This document shows positions 1-12,184 of a stretch of DNA of 64,000 bases, piece after piece. A program made the position numbers and the translations under genes. The first letter of the stretch is position 1, and every line of letters starts with the position of its first letter. The stretch is from Filosporella fistucella. Lineage: Eukaryota; Ascomycota; Leotiomycetes; Helotiales. The notes below the pieces were generated by a model. It ran no database searches and was not told the origin of the DNA. It saw nothing but the letters and a program-made list of their open reading frames with translations. The stretch lies in NCBI GenBank assembly GCA_030077755.1, contig JAQJZZ010000011.1, forward strand, positions 1,798,001-1,862,000. Direction: 5' to 3'.

Positions 1-903
1 GGAAAATACCAGTCTGCCCTCGGAGTAAGCCCTTCCACCAATCCTTGTATACTGACTCCAGAACTGCGATGATATCACCCTTCCTGAATGTCAATTCATC
101 AGGATCGGTAGCATGGAAGTCAAATAGTGCCCTGACACGAGATACTGTGGCGGCGGTGGTCCCAGAAGGTACAGTTTGAGGCTGCGGAGTCGTTTGGGCT
201 GGTGCAGCACCTGCAGACGTGCTGGCCTGTGAGGCACTTGGTTGTGGTTGCGGAGTCTTGTCCTGAATCGATAGTTTCAGTGCCATCTGAAGTTCCTCTT
301 CTTCCTTTTGGCGATCCAAATCTGTAAGCCGGCTTTTCTGTGGTGCAGATGGCGGATGGAGGTTTGGGTTCAGGCTTTTGAGTTTATGGTATTGATCCTT
401 CATTATCCCCAAGTCTGGATCCTTGAACATCTCTGCCCATTCTTGCATGCGTTCTAGTATCTTTGCCTTAACTTGCTGATGTGTATTTCTATCATTGGCT
501 AATCGTAGTAATGCATCAGTGAAGGCTCGAGACGCAAGTTCCCGATGCATCTTTGGGCCGCAATTTTGACTGAGAGCATTTGCAAGCTTGAATTAAGTCA
601 GTCTCTTGCCTGTAAGCTCCGGCAGTATCTCTAACCTCAAGCGTATATAATTGAACATTTGCATTCCGATGCGCCAGCCTCTTTATCATAGTTGCCACGG
701 CGTCTTTTGCACCACTATCCTCTGTCGTCACTTTGTCGCAGACATCCATTATATACTCCCAGTTCTCAGAGGTGAGGTTCTCATCAGTGGCTTTGGCTAT
801 GGGAAGTCAGTTGGTTGTCTGCAGCCGCAAGCTCATTGAGCTCCAAGTGTACATAGAACTTACCAACGACATCGTCGAATGCGTTCTGCTGAGCGCGGAA
901 CAT
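1..903 (-). CDS. hse1: Hse1/STAM-like ESCRT-0 subunit (VHS-UIM-SH3), partial
   Basis: ESCRT-0 component that, with Vps27, binds ubiquitinated cargo on endosomes and sends it to the multivesicular body. Exons are 903-864, 796-636 and 586 to the window edge; introns are 67 and 49 bases. The N-terminus reads MFRAQQNAFDDVVAKATDEN, the typical start of a VHS domain. The VHS domain continues through DVCDKV, RLAHRNANVQLYTLEL and ANALSQNCGPK. A UIM follows (EEEELQMALKLSIQDK), then a Gln/Pro-rich linker, then an SH3 domain (VSRVRALFDFHATDPDELTF, DWWKGLLRGQTG) that is still open at base 1. The C-terminal coiled-coil and Pro/Gln-rich tail expected of the family lie outside the window. Splice sites were chosen because they restore the VHS sequence; the CTTGAG/CTTGCA junction is phase 0. 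I am very sure of the family. Confidence 0.93.
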
Positions 904-1533
904 TGTTGGTGATGGTTGCGATTCGCAGTATGACTAGAGTATTCAAATATCGATTCAAGGTTGATACTTTTTGGGTCGTGCGCTGGAACTGAAGGAGAGA
1001 TCGTGGTTGTTTGTTCTAAAAGCATGGAGATGTGAGCTCCCCACTAGAGTCGGGAAGCCTCGACGGCCGCACGTCACCTCCTCGTTTGAGTTCGCCTCAT
1101 TTCAGGCTGCAAGATCAACCGGGCAGTTCAACTTCCTAAATTTGCTAATTGAATCTCCACTACAACAATTTAATTTACGACATGTTCTAAAAGCACATTA
1201 TTCAGTGTCGGTTACATCGTCTCAAGACATTCATTATAACAAGTCAGTGATCATCGATGTCCATTGCCGCTTGCCTCCGACCCCTTTAAACTAGGAGTTA
1301 GATCTACTGTACAATATGAACACGCCACGGATGACATTATAAGAGTTCCTAGCCAGGAACAATGACCCATGTATGCAACATGGTAAGACAACCAGACGCT
1401 ATGCTGCCAACGACTAATCGCCTCCCTTAAAGACACAACCAGATCCTGGTTGCAAGGCCCCATCTGTTGTGAGAACGCCAAATAAACTCCATCATATATG
1501 CATCACAAAATGGGAAGCAATGGCTTTGGTGCA
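904..1533. other. Intergenic: hse1 promoter and zds1-like 3' end
   Basis: This 630-base gap lies between two genes that both read on the minus strand. It should hold the terminator of the Zds1-like gene and the promoter of hse1. The short open frames here have no recognisable domain, and I see no RNA gene. Confidence 0.6.
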
Positions 1534-4500
1534 TCACCACATGTCTTCCTCATCATCTTCCTCACGCCCTTGCCCTTCAGATCTTCCATATGGATAGTAA
1601 TCTTTCCCGCGTCGGCCATGTTGCTCTTGCTCACTATAACCATTTTCTTGATTATGCTGAGATGCTCGGGATTGCGGCCGGTTAGAACTCTGGCTTTGAG
1701 AATGATCGGGCTCTTGGTGGTCATAATCATAAATCTGCGAGTCGTCCACATAATCGACGCCTTCCGACTTTGGGGCAACTTGTGCCGGTTCAGCATACTG
1801 TGCGATACCCTTTCTGTTGTTAGCCACTCTATTTTAATATACAGAGTAATAAAAGGTCTTACCTGATGATAATCATAACGATACTGTTCTCCACCTTCAA
1901 GTTGCTGCTGGGCTAGCCGCTCTTCTTCCTCTTTTTGCCGTCGCTCCGCTTCTTGCTTTTTCTGCAGCGCAGACTGAGGAATCTGCATTTGCGGGTGCAT
2001 CTGTTGAACTTTTGCTAGATATGAATACATAAAGTTACTGAGCAAAACCTGGCTATATAAGGCTCGGCGGGGGTTTGCCAATTTGATATGAGCCATTCTA
2101 TAAATTGCCCTTTCTTCAAGGATGGAAAATCTTGTCCAATTATAGTCAATGTCAGGCTTTAGTTGACGATGAGGAGGATCAGGCGACAGCGTTCGAAGGG
2201 AACTCCCTTTCTTTCCTCCCGAGTCTCGGTCACCCTTTTTCTTGCCCCCACCAAAGAAAGAGGAGAAAAGGCCATCCTTTTCTTTTTTGCTCTCTCCGCC
2301 AGATTTTCTGCTACTTTCTTTCTTTCGCTCGTCCTGAAGCTTATGATCAACACTATCTCTGTCGAGAAGTAGGCTTTCCCGTCCCCTTGGAGCTACAGCG
2401 TCCATGGTAGATTGGAGGACATCGAGACGAGTGTTATCATGAGATTTGTCCACATTTGCTTTTGCCTTGCTCTTTTTACTCTCTTTGTGATGGTCGTCAT
2501 CCTTTTTCTTGTCCTTCTTTTCCTTTTCGTCGCTGCCCTTGAACCATCCCCAGCTTGGCTTCCTTGACCCGGAGCCCTCTGATTCCTCCTTTTCCTTTTT
2601 CAGCTTCTTATCCGGTTTCCGCTCTTCGAGGGTTGGAATAAAAGTCAGACTATCAGTCCTAGCATTGCTACCAGGAAGTGGCGAGGGATGCTGAGCCATG
2701 TCATTCAAACTTTGCTGTTGGGGGATCACCCCTCGATTAACAGCCTGTGAGCTCGAAGAAGTCGTTCGATCTATTTGGGGCCTTCTGCTTGACCTCGCTG
2801 GCGGTTCAGGAATTGACTGTTTCTGCTGGTGGGGTAAAGCTCCTTGTGAAGATGACCTTTCCGGGAAACTATGCACTTGTTTTGGTGCTGGAGGTTCAGG
2901 CTCATCTTCTGGCGGAGGAGGGGTCTCAATGATACGCGGGACGGGGGTATCGTTTCTTGGAAATGTACTACTTCTTGGGAGAGGCCCTGGAAGTGGTAGT
3001 TGTGGTGCAGTCTCACAAATAGCAGAGGCGGGTGCCATTATCCTACTGGTGGACTCGTTGACAAGCTCTTCGGAATGAGGAGTAGGTGGGGTTGTTTGAG
3101 GGAGATTTTGCAAGCGGCGGGCTCCCCGATTTGGTCGAGAGAAGTTTTCCGTTGTTGAAGGTTCTGACTGAACTTTTGCCAAAGGATATCCAAAAGCTGG
3201 TCGGCCATCGATTGGTGAAGAAGCTGGAGACTCCTCTCCATCCGTGTCGCCACGCATAGCACCAGCTCTTTTTGAGAAAGGGACTCTTTCACCCTTCCTT
3301 AAACTACCCCTTCTATACGTCGTCCTTGTTGATCTCCTGAGTCCCACACCTGGAGCATGCGGTAGTATTGGCATATCCTCACTTGCAGGGACCTCTCCGT
3401 TCTGTCGATTGCTCGTGTCCAGACTAAGCTTTTGCATAGCTTTGGAAGGATCTCGAACCAGCGCATCCAGTTCCTTCAAGTCAGAGATCTTCAATTCCGG
3501 AGTCTGATTTGTTGATAGAGATTTCTTCCTCTCCAATTGCTCAGCGCCATCTTTATATCCAACAGCACCTCTCCCCCCATCATTGTTTATCTGCCTTGAG
3601 AGCATGGACTTCTTCCGCCTCAGTCCGCCACCAGAACCACTCCGCTCAATGCCGTCTGGCGATAAAGACGCTTGTTCCCCAGAACGTCGCTTGATAGACT
3701 GTACTCTATTTTCGAGAAATGTCTTGAATTCCATAGGAGCTAGTTCAGGGTGAACTCTGGCTGGAACCCAGAATAGCCTCGAGGGATCGTCTTCATTGTC
3801 ATCTCCTGTAGGAGCCACTGATGGCATCAGAGATAACCCTTGAAATGATGGTAAATCGGGATCACTCGTGCTCCCCACGTCCATAGACATGCGCCTTAGA
3901 GCCTGTAGGTTGCTGAGCTCCTGCGCAACTGCAGCTGGGTCGGATTCATAGTCGATGTCGCTCAGTGGGAACTGAGCGTTCGCTGGATCTGAAGCATTGC
4001 GGTCCCGGAGGGATAATGTGGGTGAGAGCGGCCCTTTGTCCATTGCCTGGTTTCTCGGACTTTGAAGCATTGCTGGTGAAGTGTGTGCCTTCTTTCCATT
4101 GCTCCCGTTCGTATTTGGTGAAGGCCTCGTTCTTGAATTATTTACATCCATGTAATCCTCTGCGTCCATCGATTCGTGTAGTGGTGAAGTAACAAAGCTC
4201 CCAGCTTCAACAGACCCGACAGACACGTGCGGTGGAGAGGTAACAAAGCTTAAAGGTCGCGAGTCGCGTTTCGAGTAGTCATCATCGCCGTACATGTCTC
4301 CGATTGCTTCAGTAACGTGGTGGTTTGTATCACTTATCGAGAGTTGGGGAACATGCCCACGTCTGCTGGCGAAACTTCCGCCAATCTCTCGAGGTCTAGA
4401 TGAGGTCTGCACAAGAATTGGGGGTCAGCGTCGATTTGGAATGGTGTAGGACTTCGGATTTTTGTGCAGAAACCAGGATAACGACCTCCCCTCGGTGCTA

Positions 4501-4622
4501 CCGGGACCTACACAAGCGCAAGACCGAGAGCTGGCGAGGAGCGAATAGGCAGAGGCCGTTTGAACAGCGATGTAGGACGTGAAATGTATGTGAAGCTATA
4601 GAATAATGCTACATACCTTCAT
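1534..4622 (-). CDS. Zds1/Zds2-like PP2A regulator
   Basis: Zds proteins bind the Cdc55-type B subunit of PP2A and affect polarity, mitotic exit and stress signalling. Exons are 4622-4617, 4406-1863 and 1797-1534, giving 937 residues. The first exon is only ATG AAG. It is followed by GTATGT, and the 210-base intron ends with a CTGAC branch point and TTGTGCAG. The N-terminal third has the conserved block RLFWVPARVHPELAPMEF followed by KTFLENRVQSIKRRSG. A long Ser/Pro-rich disordered middle follows, then a Lys-rich stretch. The Zds C-terminal domain sits near residue 800 (DIDYNWTRFSILEERAIYRM, then AHIKLANPRRALYSQVLLSN). The last intron (1798-1862) ends at CACAG; the nearer AACAG acceptor would run into a stop. 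The tail is Gln/Asp/Glu-rich and ends EEDDEEDMW. The two-codon first exon is the least certain part. Confidence 0.88.
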
Positions 4623-6793
4623 CGGAAGTTGGAGACAAGAGTTCCAAGGAATGCTCCCCTTACTGAGATGGAACTAGCACCAGTTGCTCGAGTCGAGTCG
4701 CGGGACGGTGATTTCATCTGGAGCTGGGTTGAGAAGCAAGAGATGGCAGCCAGTAAGGATATACAAATGATTAAAAGTGGTCAAATGTGGAAATATGGCT
4801 GTCGCATGGCCGATGAAGGTGGTAGAGACGAGAGGAAGAGGAGATGTTGAAAGCTGGGATAAGTTGGATGGTGAGTTCCTGGAGTTGAGGTCGATCATCC
4901 AGAGTCGTCTCCCTCAGGCTGCTACTGTAAGGTAAGGTCCGGTAGGTAGTGGATTGGAGGTAGGTAGGTGTAGGTAAGGTAAAATTTAGGTAAAGTAGGG
5001 TAGGCACTGCACCTGCGAAGCGAACGGTAACTGTACAAGAGAAGAAAGGAAACCGAAGGGTGAAGTGAATATTCACCCCTGTCTACAGTAGGAGTTGTTT
5101 TTAACGGGCACAAGTTGACAACTGAATGTCCAGCTGGTACGTACAAGTACAACTACAAGCAACTTGATAAAACCTTGCAGCTGTGTGATGCACTGATGCA
5201 CTGGTGCACCGATGCAATTATTGCGTCTTGTATCACGACGCAGCCTTTGACAGCTAGTGGCTCTCTCTACTCGCATTCACTTCATCACAGACTGCACTGT
5301 ACTGCGAGGCCATTATACTGTACAAGTACAATCCGTAGGGACGTACCATACAAAATGCATCTGAACTGCAGGCAGAACCCCTTTTCCTCTCCTCGCGCCG
5401 CCAGATTGTGGCCATGCAAAGATTTGCGGGCTAAAAATCTTAGTTGGCAATGGATTCTACCTATCTGGGACCCACCAGCGCCTAATGTTGCATTAGGTCC
5501 AGCGCAATATCTAATTTATATCCATCACCTATTATGCGTTGATGCTGTGGGAAAGCGTTGGGTCATGTTCCGTTGGTAACTACGTCTACGAGACTACCCA
5601 TCATTACGAAGCACTCGTCATGGGACACTAGATCTGTTCTCGCTGGTCTGGGCGGTCCTGGCAGGGATGTCATCAATCACTGATAGGGATTATCTAGATC
5701 CAGGACGTTTATAGGGGTTGGAGTGCCGACCGAGATAATAATACCATTCACAGAGTAGGTCACCAAGATGATAAGCTAGTATGAACATTCTGCTTTAAAA
5801 AAAAATCCCATACGCTATATACATAGAGGCACCGTAAGTGAGTCTGTCCTGTCTCATTCGAAATCTACAGTTTCATTTGAAGTCCGAGCTATTCTTAGGT
5901 GCTCAGGTTTCAAACACATCAACGTTATTACCAGTGAGGACCATTTCCTTTCTTCTGGACTCGAGTTGAAATGGGTTTCCACGACTCTCTAGATCTTCTC
6001 TTTCCTTTCAGGGCCCTTATTTCAAGGTTTCGTTACTACACTTCACATTACATCTCGCTCACACGCTCGGCGGCACATCACACTTTGTTTCTGGGCCGGG
6101 GAATGGCATGCGACAGTTCATCACACCCTCCAAAACACATCGATACGCTCCGAAGCCAAACGAAACGGCGAAGCAGTGTTGCCAAGCGAGTAACTGAAAA
6201 GTATGTAGATGAATACTACCTATGGACGAGTCATGTCCCCAGGTCTGCATTTGAAGGATATCACTGTTTGTGAATGTACGAAGTAAGGTGGTATTAAAAT
6301 ATCGTTCAAAAGGCAAAAAGAAGCTTAAGCCTAAGTTCCGCCACTCCATCTCTTGGCGGCGGAAAAAGTAACCAGGCGAGCCAGGACCGTTGAATAGGTA
6401 GCTTCTGGTTCCAGAATCATCACATCTTCTTGCACTTTTGGGCAGAGCAAGCCTGGCAGAGGTAAAGCTTGAAAAAACGTCAACCAGAGTGATCTTTGAG
6501 CTACGCCGAGCTTCTGTCAGTGACGTTGACATACTTGGTATTCTTTGAATTTGGCGCCTATCTTGATTTCCCCGCATCGTAAAGTGGCTTGCATGGAGGA
6601 TCGCGCCTTTTTCAATTCTCCCGGCACGGACAAATTTCTCACTCGGTTTATTCGAACCCGGAAATCAAATATTTTGATGCTTCTTTCTGTAGCTTAAGTA
6701 CTGCAGATATCCCTTGGCAAAAAATATGTGGCTTTTCAAGCTTTCTACCCTTGTTCAATTGCATCGGACATTTCTTATTGTTCCTGGGCAGTT
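4623..6793. promoter_or_regulatory. Divergent promoter region, zds1-like / GH78
   Basis: This 2.2 kb region separates two divergent genes. On the zds1-like side it carries a GGTA-rich tract at 4927-5004, which is TACCT repeats in the sense of that gene. It also carries two copies of GTACAAGTAC at 5141-5150 and 5320-5329. The GH78 side (5600-6790) shows no recognisable gene; its open frames are short and match nothing I know. Confidence 0.55.
4927..5004 (-). repeat. TACCT/ACCTT low-complexity tract
   Basis: Imperfect repeats of GGTA and AGGTAGGT on the plus strand read as TACC and ACCTACCT on the minus strand, in the same sense as the zds1-like gene starting about 300 bases downstream. Similar tracts occur at 15742, 16746, 40661, 49024 and 60855. 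Confidence 0.7.
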
Positions 6794-9133
6794 ATGGCGA
6801 ATATGAGTTTCATCCTCCGCTTATGTGCAGCGTCACTTCTCTTAAAGACCGCCATTGCCCAAGCATGTTGGAAGAATACTACCTGCAACGGTCCAACCGA
6901 CACACCGTTTCCAGGTCCCTGGGAAACAAACATTTATGCACCGTCTTCTCGTTCACTGTCTCCGGCTTCAATACTTTCCCCTGCAGGGGATGTATTATCT
7001 AGCTTCAATGGTACCGCCCAATTGTCAGGCAATGGATCACAATTGGTTTTTGATTTCGGAATCGAAGCGGGCGGTTTAGTATCCGTGAAATACTCGTCAG
7101 ATGGGCCTGGACACATTGGCCTTGCGTTCACAGAGAGTAAAAACTGGATCGGAGAATGGTCAGATTCATCAAATGGGAAATTCGTTGGTCCTGATGGTGC
7201 GATATATGCCGACTTTGCCAGAGCTGGAGCTCACAGCTACACCATGCCGGACCTCAGTCTACGAGGAGGCTTTCGATACTTGACCGTTTTCTTGGTTACA
7301 AATGGGACAACTACAGTAGACCTGAACGACATCAGACTTGAGATCGGTTTCCAGCCTACATGGTCTAACCTGAGGGCTTACCAAGGCTATTTTCACAGCA
7401 ATGATGAAGAATTGAACAAGATATGGTATAGTGGAGCGTACACTCTTCAGACAAACTTTGTTTCAGTCAATACTGGACGGCAAGTTCCAATGTTGTTGAA
7501 GGGGTGGGCAAATAATGGGACTCTTGGTCCTGGCGATACAGTGAGTAAAATTTTATACATACACCTAGTCTTTGATTATGAACTCCCTGAATTGGCAATC
7601 CCAACCGTAGTGCGTTCCCTGTGACTTAGAGATTACCCTGGAAGAGACTGCCTGCTGTATGAAAGGCGATTGGGGTTGACACAATCAGATAATCGTTGAT
7701 GGTGCGAAGAGAGACCGAGCTGTCTGGCCAGGTAGGTGCCCCAGCCCACGATCTCATCAATCGTGCTAATTTCAAAATCAGGGGATATGGGGATTGCTGT
7801 GCCTTCAACCTTCGTTAGCATTGGAGATTTGACCTCGGTCAAAAATGCTTTACAAGTAATGTATAACTATCAGGTAAGTATAGATAATGGGTGTATTGGA
7901 TGCTGGTTGAACAAGTCTTTAGAATCCTACTACAGGAGCTTTCCCAGAAGCTGGCCCGCCACTATTGCAACTAGGCTCTGATACATATCATATGTGGACT
8001 ATGATTGGCACTTACAATTATGTTCTCTACAGCAACGATACCACGTTCCTTCGGCAAAATTGGGCGAAATACTTACTTGCAATGAATTTCATTTACGGAA
8101 AAGTGGACAGCAGCGGGCTTCTTAACGTCACCGGCTTGCGCGATTGGGCGAGATGGCAAACAGGATCCAACGGCAGTGAGCCAAACATGATGTTACACTT
8201 TTCAGTCCCACTTCATGACACGTACTGATTAAGTACAGTTTATACCGTACCCTTATTACAGGCGCTAGCTTAGCAGAATGGGCTCAAGATACAACAAATC
8301 TAAATGCAACCTGGACCAGCCGCGCGATTGCCCTTCAGACCGCCATCAACAGGTACTGTTGGGATGCGTCGTATGGCGCATTTAAAGACAACGCAACTGC
8401 AACCACTCTGCATCCTCAAGATGCCAACAGTATGGCAATCCTCTTTAATGTCGTCAACAGCTCCACCAGAGCAGAAGATATTTCAACAAACTTGCTTAAG
8501 AACTGGACCCCGATAGGAGCAGTCACCCCCGAGCTTCCTGGGAACATCTCGCCCTTCATATCAAGTTTTGAAATACAGGCTCATTTCACCATCGGTCAAG
8601 CAGGACGTGCACTTGGACTTATCAGGAGATGTTGGGGGTGGTATTTGAATAACCCTCTGGGTACCCAAAGCACAGTGATCGAGGGGTATCTCCAGAATGG
8701 CACATTCGGCTACAGGTCTTCTAGAGGTTATTCATATGATGCAAGCTATGTCTCTCATTCGCACGGTTGGAGTTCTGGGCCGACTTCCGCACTCACGGAA
8801 TTCATTCTCGGACTTAGTGTCACAAGCCCAGCAGGAGCAACTTGGAGACTGGCCCCTCAATTTGGAGATCTGAGTTCAGTCGAAGGAGGATTCATGACAA
8901 GTCTAGGAAAATTTCAGGCAAGTTGGAAATTAGAAGGCAACGGATATTCCCTTAGCTACAACGTGCCTGAAGGAAGTTCTGGACAGCTAGTATTGCCCAG
9001 TTTGACGCATGGCAAGCTGCCCAGCATCACAATTGATGGACAACCAGTGCCACGTAATAAGAATCCCAAGATCGTCGGCAGTGGGATTATTCTGGAAGGG
9101 GATGGAGGCAGCCATGTGATAAAAGTCTGGTAG
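6794..9133 (+). CDS. Secreted GH78-type (alpha-L-rhamnosidase-like) glycosidase
   Basis: Predicted extracellular six-hairpin glycosidase, probably removing terminal rhamnose from plant glycans or glycosides. Exons are 6794-7540, 7689-7731, 7782-7873, 7923-8191 and 8239-9133 (681 residues). The start MANMSFILRLCAASLLLKTA is a signal peptide, cleaved near AIA/QA. An N-terminal beta-sandwich (FDFGIEAGGLVSVKYSSDG) leads into the alpha/alpha-barrel. The spliced block GDTIIVDGAKRDRAVWPGDM is the family's active-site region. Other landmarks are GPPLLQLGSDTYHMW, INRYCWDASYGAF, SHGWSSGPTSAL and a C-terminal beta domain. Intron 4 (8192-8238) uses a GTTACA donor, supported by a TACTGAT branch point and by restoring NMILYRTLITGASLAEWA. 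Many Asn-X-Ser/Thr sites fit secretion. In the active-site block the expected acidic Glu is Asp (KRD), so the exact substrate is uncertain. Confidence 0.87.
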
Positions 9134-10269
9134 GCAATGTAATATCCACGAAGAATGAAAAGCTTATGTTCAATTGGAGCCGATTGATGTCCCCCCTTAC
9201 ACTACCAAACCCCAATGTTGAATATCAAAGATCAACACCGTGGCTGTGCAACATCGACTGGCATTTGTTTGTGGTGCCCCATGAAGATCTTCATCTTGCT
9301 TCGCTTGCCAACTCATCGGGGCGGGAGTGCCACTTTAAGGCATGGATATCCCGAGGAACGAGTGTGGAGGCCGTGCGACAGACGTCAAGGCGGGCAGATG
9401 ACAAGGAAGCAGGAAACTTTGACCAGCAGATCTAGAGTATCTACGGAGGTAGTCTGTGAAATATCCATGCGTTCTGTCGAAGCGTGGGGTTCTAAACCCG
9501 TCGGAAAAGTTTCTCGAGTAAGTATCTACTGGAATGTACCCTCGTACCCACCGATCCTGACGTTTGTGCCTTGATTTTGTCCTCGGTTCCAAAGACAGAT
9601 GACTACCTATTCCACGAGATTGTCACCCGATAGAGGTGAGACTAACTCGACCAAGCCCCTAATTCGGCCTTAGTAGGGGTCTTCATCTCATCTCCTTTCT
9701 CGGATTGTCCCTTTAGGCTGAGGCTGTGCAAAAAAAGTATTCAAATTTCCCGGTAGTAGTGGAAGGGACTTTTGGATGCAGTGCTACTCTGTACCGCATC
9801 TCGAAGTGTTGCTCTGTACGAAGTAACAGCTGTTGTGCTTTGGTGGGGATATTCCGGTCCCTGACTCCTACGTCATGGCAGAGCTAGAGTTGGAGAGAGG
9901 AGAAATTATGCGACCTACCACGTTAGAATACCATACCTACCTTAGATCCCTATACATTTGGGGCTAAGGAATATGCCGCTGTCGCCGACAGATATAACCT
10001 CTCGAGATCCCCAAATACAGTACTTTGTCGAATCTGCAATATTACAATACTTTCGTTGTCGATTCTCACATTGTGTGACAAGTAAGCTCCCCTGTCAGTA
10101 AGACACATGGATGTGGAACATAACGAATGATTTGCATCTAGGATACTTAACCCCACATTCCAAAAAGAAATTACACTCGTAACAGGTGAGTTTTCGCGAG
10201 GACGTCTTCTATGTGTTGTCATCCCACTCCGAATAGCTTCATAATTACAGCATCAACGACTAACACATA
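9134..10269. promoter_or_regulatory. Intergenic: slm1-like promoter
   Basis: About 1.1 kb between two plus-strand genes. At 9934-9950 it has TACCTACC followed by TTAGATCCCTA. A near copy, ACCTACCTC followed by TTAGATCCCTA, occurs at 15748-15771 upstream of the first phytochrome. No gene is recognised here. Confidence 0.5.
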
Positions 10270-11974
10270 ATGCTTAGACAAGCTACCATCATGTCTGCCG
10301 AAAAGGCTGGTCTCCCAGGATCTCACCCAGTGACGATGCCCAACCGTCAGTTCTCGACTTCCAGCGCTGCAAGCGATGATGCTGTCCCTACCACTGATCC
10401 TAAGGATGTGAGTTTGAATGTCGGCTTAAAACACGAGCTGCAGGCTAACACATGGTTCGCAGACGTCCGAACTGCTCACTGAGCGGTTACAAGCATGGAA
10501 GCACGCAGTTGGATACCTTGAGGATTATGTTGGTGCTACCGAAAAGATCCAGAAGGCGCAAGCCAAAGAATATGAGAAGGTTTTAAAGGTGAGAGCCTGT
10601 CTGTGCCTTGATATGGGTACAGTCACTTACTGGTCTGCAGACTATCTCAAACCCCTTGAAGGAGGGGCATCATTTCGACCAGAGCTTGGGCGGTATTGCA
10701 GGATTATTTGAGAACATGAGGCAAAACACCCAAGTATGTATATCCGGCGCTGTTTCATGCAAACCAGCACTGATTTTAGCCAGGGAATGGTCAACACCCA
10801 CCTTGAAACCGAGAAAAATTTGAAAGGTTCTGTCCTACCAATCCTCGACCGACTGCACAAGGAAATCAAGAATAAGTCAAAGGAGCTTGCTTCAGGTGCT
10901 GGAAAGAGTGCCAAGGAAGTAGAGAAAGCACGGAACACCACTCAGAAGCATATTGAGCTTTTGGGTCAACAAACTGCTGGATTTGACTCCAGTGGAGGAA
11001 AGATGAATGCTTCCGACGATCCGTATATCGTTTCTCGAGGTGTTTACCACCGCCTTGGCAAGCAGGTTATGGAGGAGAACAATAACCGGCATGATCTTAT
11101 TTCTGTACAGCAGAACTTTGCCCAGTTCGAGAGCCACATCATTGAAGTCATTCAGCAAGCTCTAGCTTCTTTCAACCAATTCGTCGGTGGACAGGCCCAG
11201 AAGGTCGAGCAACTTTACGGTGATATCCTGGGAACAGCTCAGTGTATCCCACTTGGATTTGAGTGGACCGGCTTCACAGAGCGAAATGGCAATATGCTCG
11301 CAGATCCTAACGCCCCGGACCGCACAATTGATTCTATTGCCTTCCCCAACCAAAACCATAGAGCTACCAAGCCAGTGATTGAGGGTACTCTTGAGCGCAA
11401 ATCCAGGAACAAGCTCAGCCTGTCAGGCTACTCCACTGGCTACTACGTTGTCACCCCATCGAAATTCCTCCACGAGTTTAAGGATAACGACAACCTCCGA
11501 AAGGATCCTACACCAGAGCTCAGCATTTACCTCCCAGACGCCGTCATTGGTGCTACCAGCGGCGAGAAATTCAATGTCAAGGGCAAGGATGTTTCAAAGG
11601 GAATAGGCAGCAAACTTTCTGGTTCTTCAGAAATCCATTTCAAGGCTCATTCTGCGGCCGATGCCGCCAAATGGCAAGAAGCTATTCGTTCTGTGGCGGG
11701 TGCTGCTCCTGCTACGCTTATGTCGAGTGAGCCTACCAGCCCTGTCAGCCCAACGGATAACAAGCATGTTAGCCAACCACCTTTGTATTCACCCACTGGA
11801 GCTGGGTCTGGATCAGGACAAGCCGAGCTTGCTGGAAAGCCAGCCCAACCAGCTCCTATTCAGACTCAACAACCACAGGTGACAGGCACAGAGACGGTGA
11901 CTAGCCCTGTGGCCGCTACGCCTGTGAGTGCTATTACGCCTGCAGGTGCCGGGGCGGTTGGAAAAGCAGAGTAA
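10270..11974 (+). CDS. slm1: Slm1/Slm2-like BAR-PH protein, TORC2 effector
   Basis: Slm proteins bind PI(4,5)P2 at eisosomes and the plasma membrane, recruit and activate TORC2 toward Ypk1, and are calcineurin targets. Exons are 10270-10407, 10463-10588, 10641-10733 and 10784-11974 (515 residues). The BAR/F-BAR-like helical part spans roughly residues 45-290 (TSELLTERLQAWKHAVGYLE, EKIQKAQAKEYEKVLKTISN, GMVNTHLETEKNLKGSVLPI, KEIKNKSKELASGAGKSAKE). A PH domain follows at about 295-415 (KPVIEGTLERKSRNKLSLSG, YYVVTPSKFLHEF, IHFKAHSAADAAKWQEAIRS). The tail is Ser/Pro/Thr-rich (EPTSPVSPTDNK). The intron-3 acceptor is CCAG at 10783, not the TTTTAG three bases earlier, because only it keeps the phase. 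A second ATG at 10291 could also serve as the start. Confidence 0.92.
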
Positions 11975-12184
11975 AGACATAGTTTGAGCAACGAGCGATG
12001 ATTTCATATGACAATTGATTGGAGGACAGTGGTGGTAATGTGTAATATACTGATTCTATTTCTCCTTACGCAGGGACAAAAGGTCAAAAATCTTGAAATT
12101 TTGATGTCTCTTATTCAGCTGTTTCCTCAATGTACACCCTCAATTTCTTGAGATCACCATGAGTTGCATCCCCATGAGTACATC

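Noticed and set aside
6059..6577. Minus-strand frame of 172 residues upstream of the GH78 gene
   Set aside because: No recognisable domain or splice context; probably chance in a promoter region.
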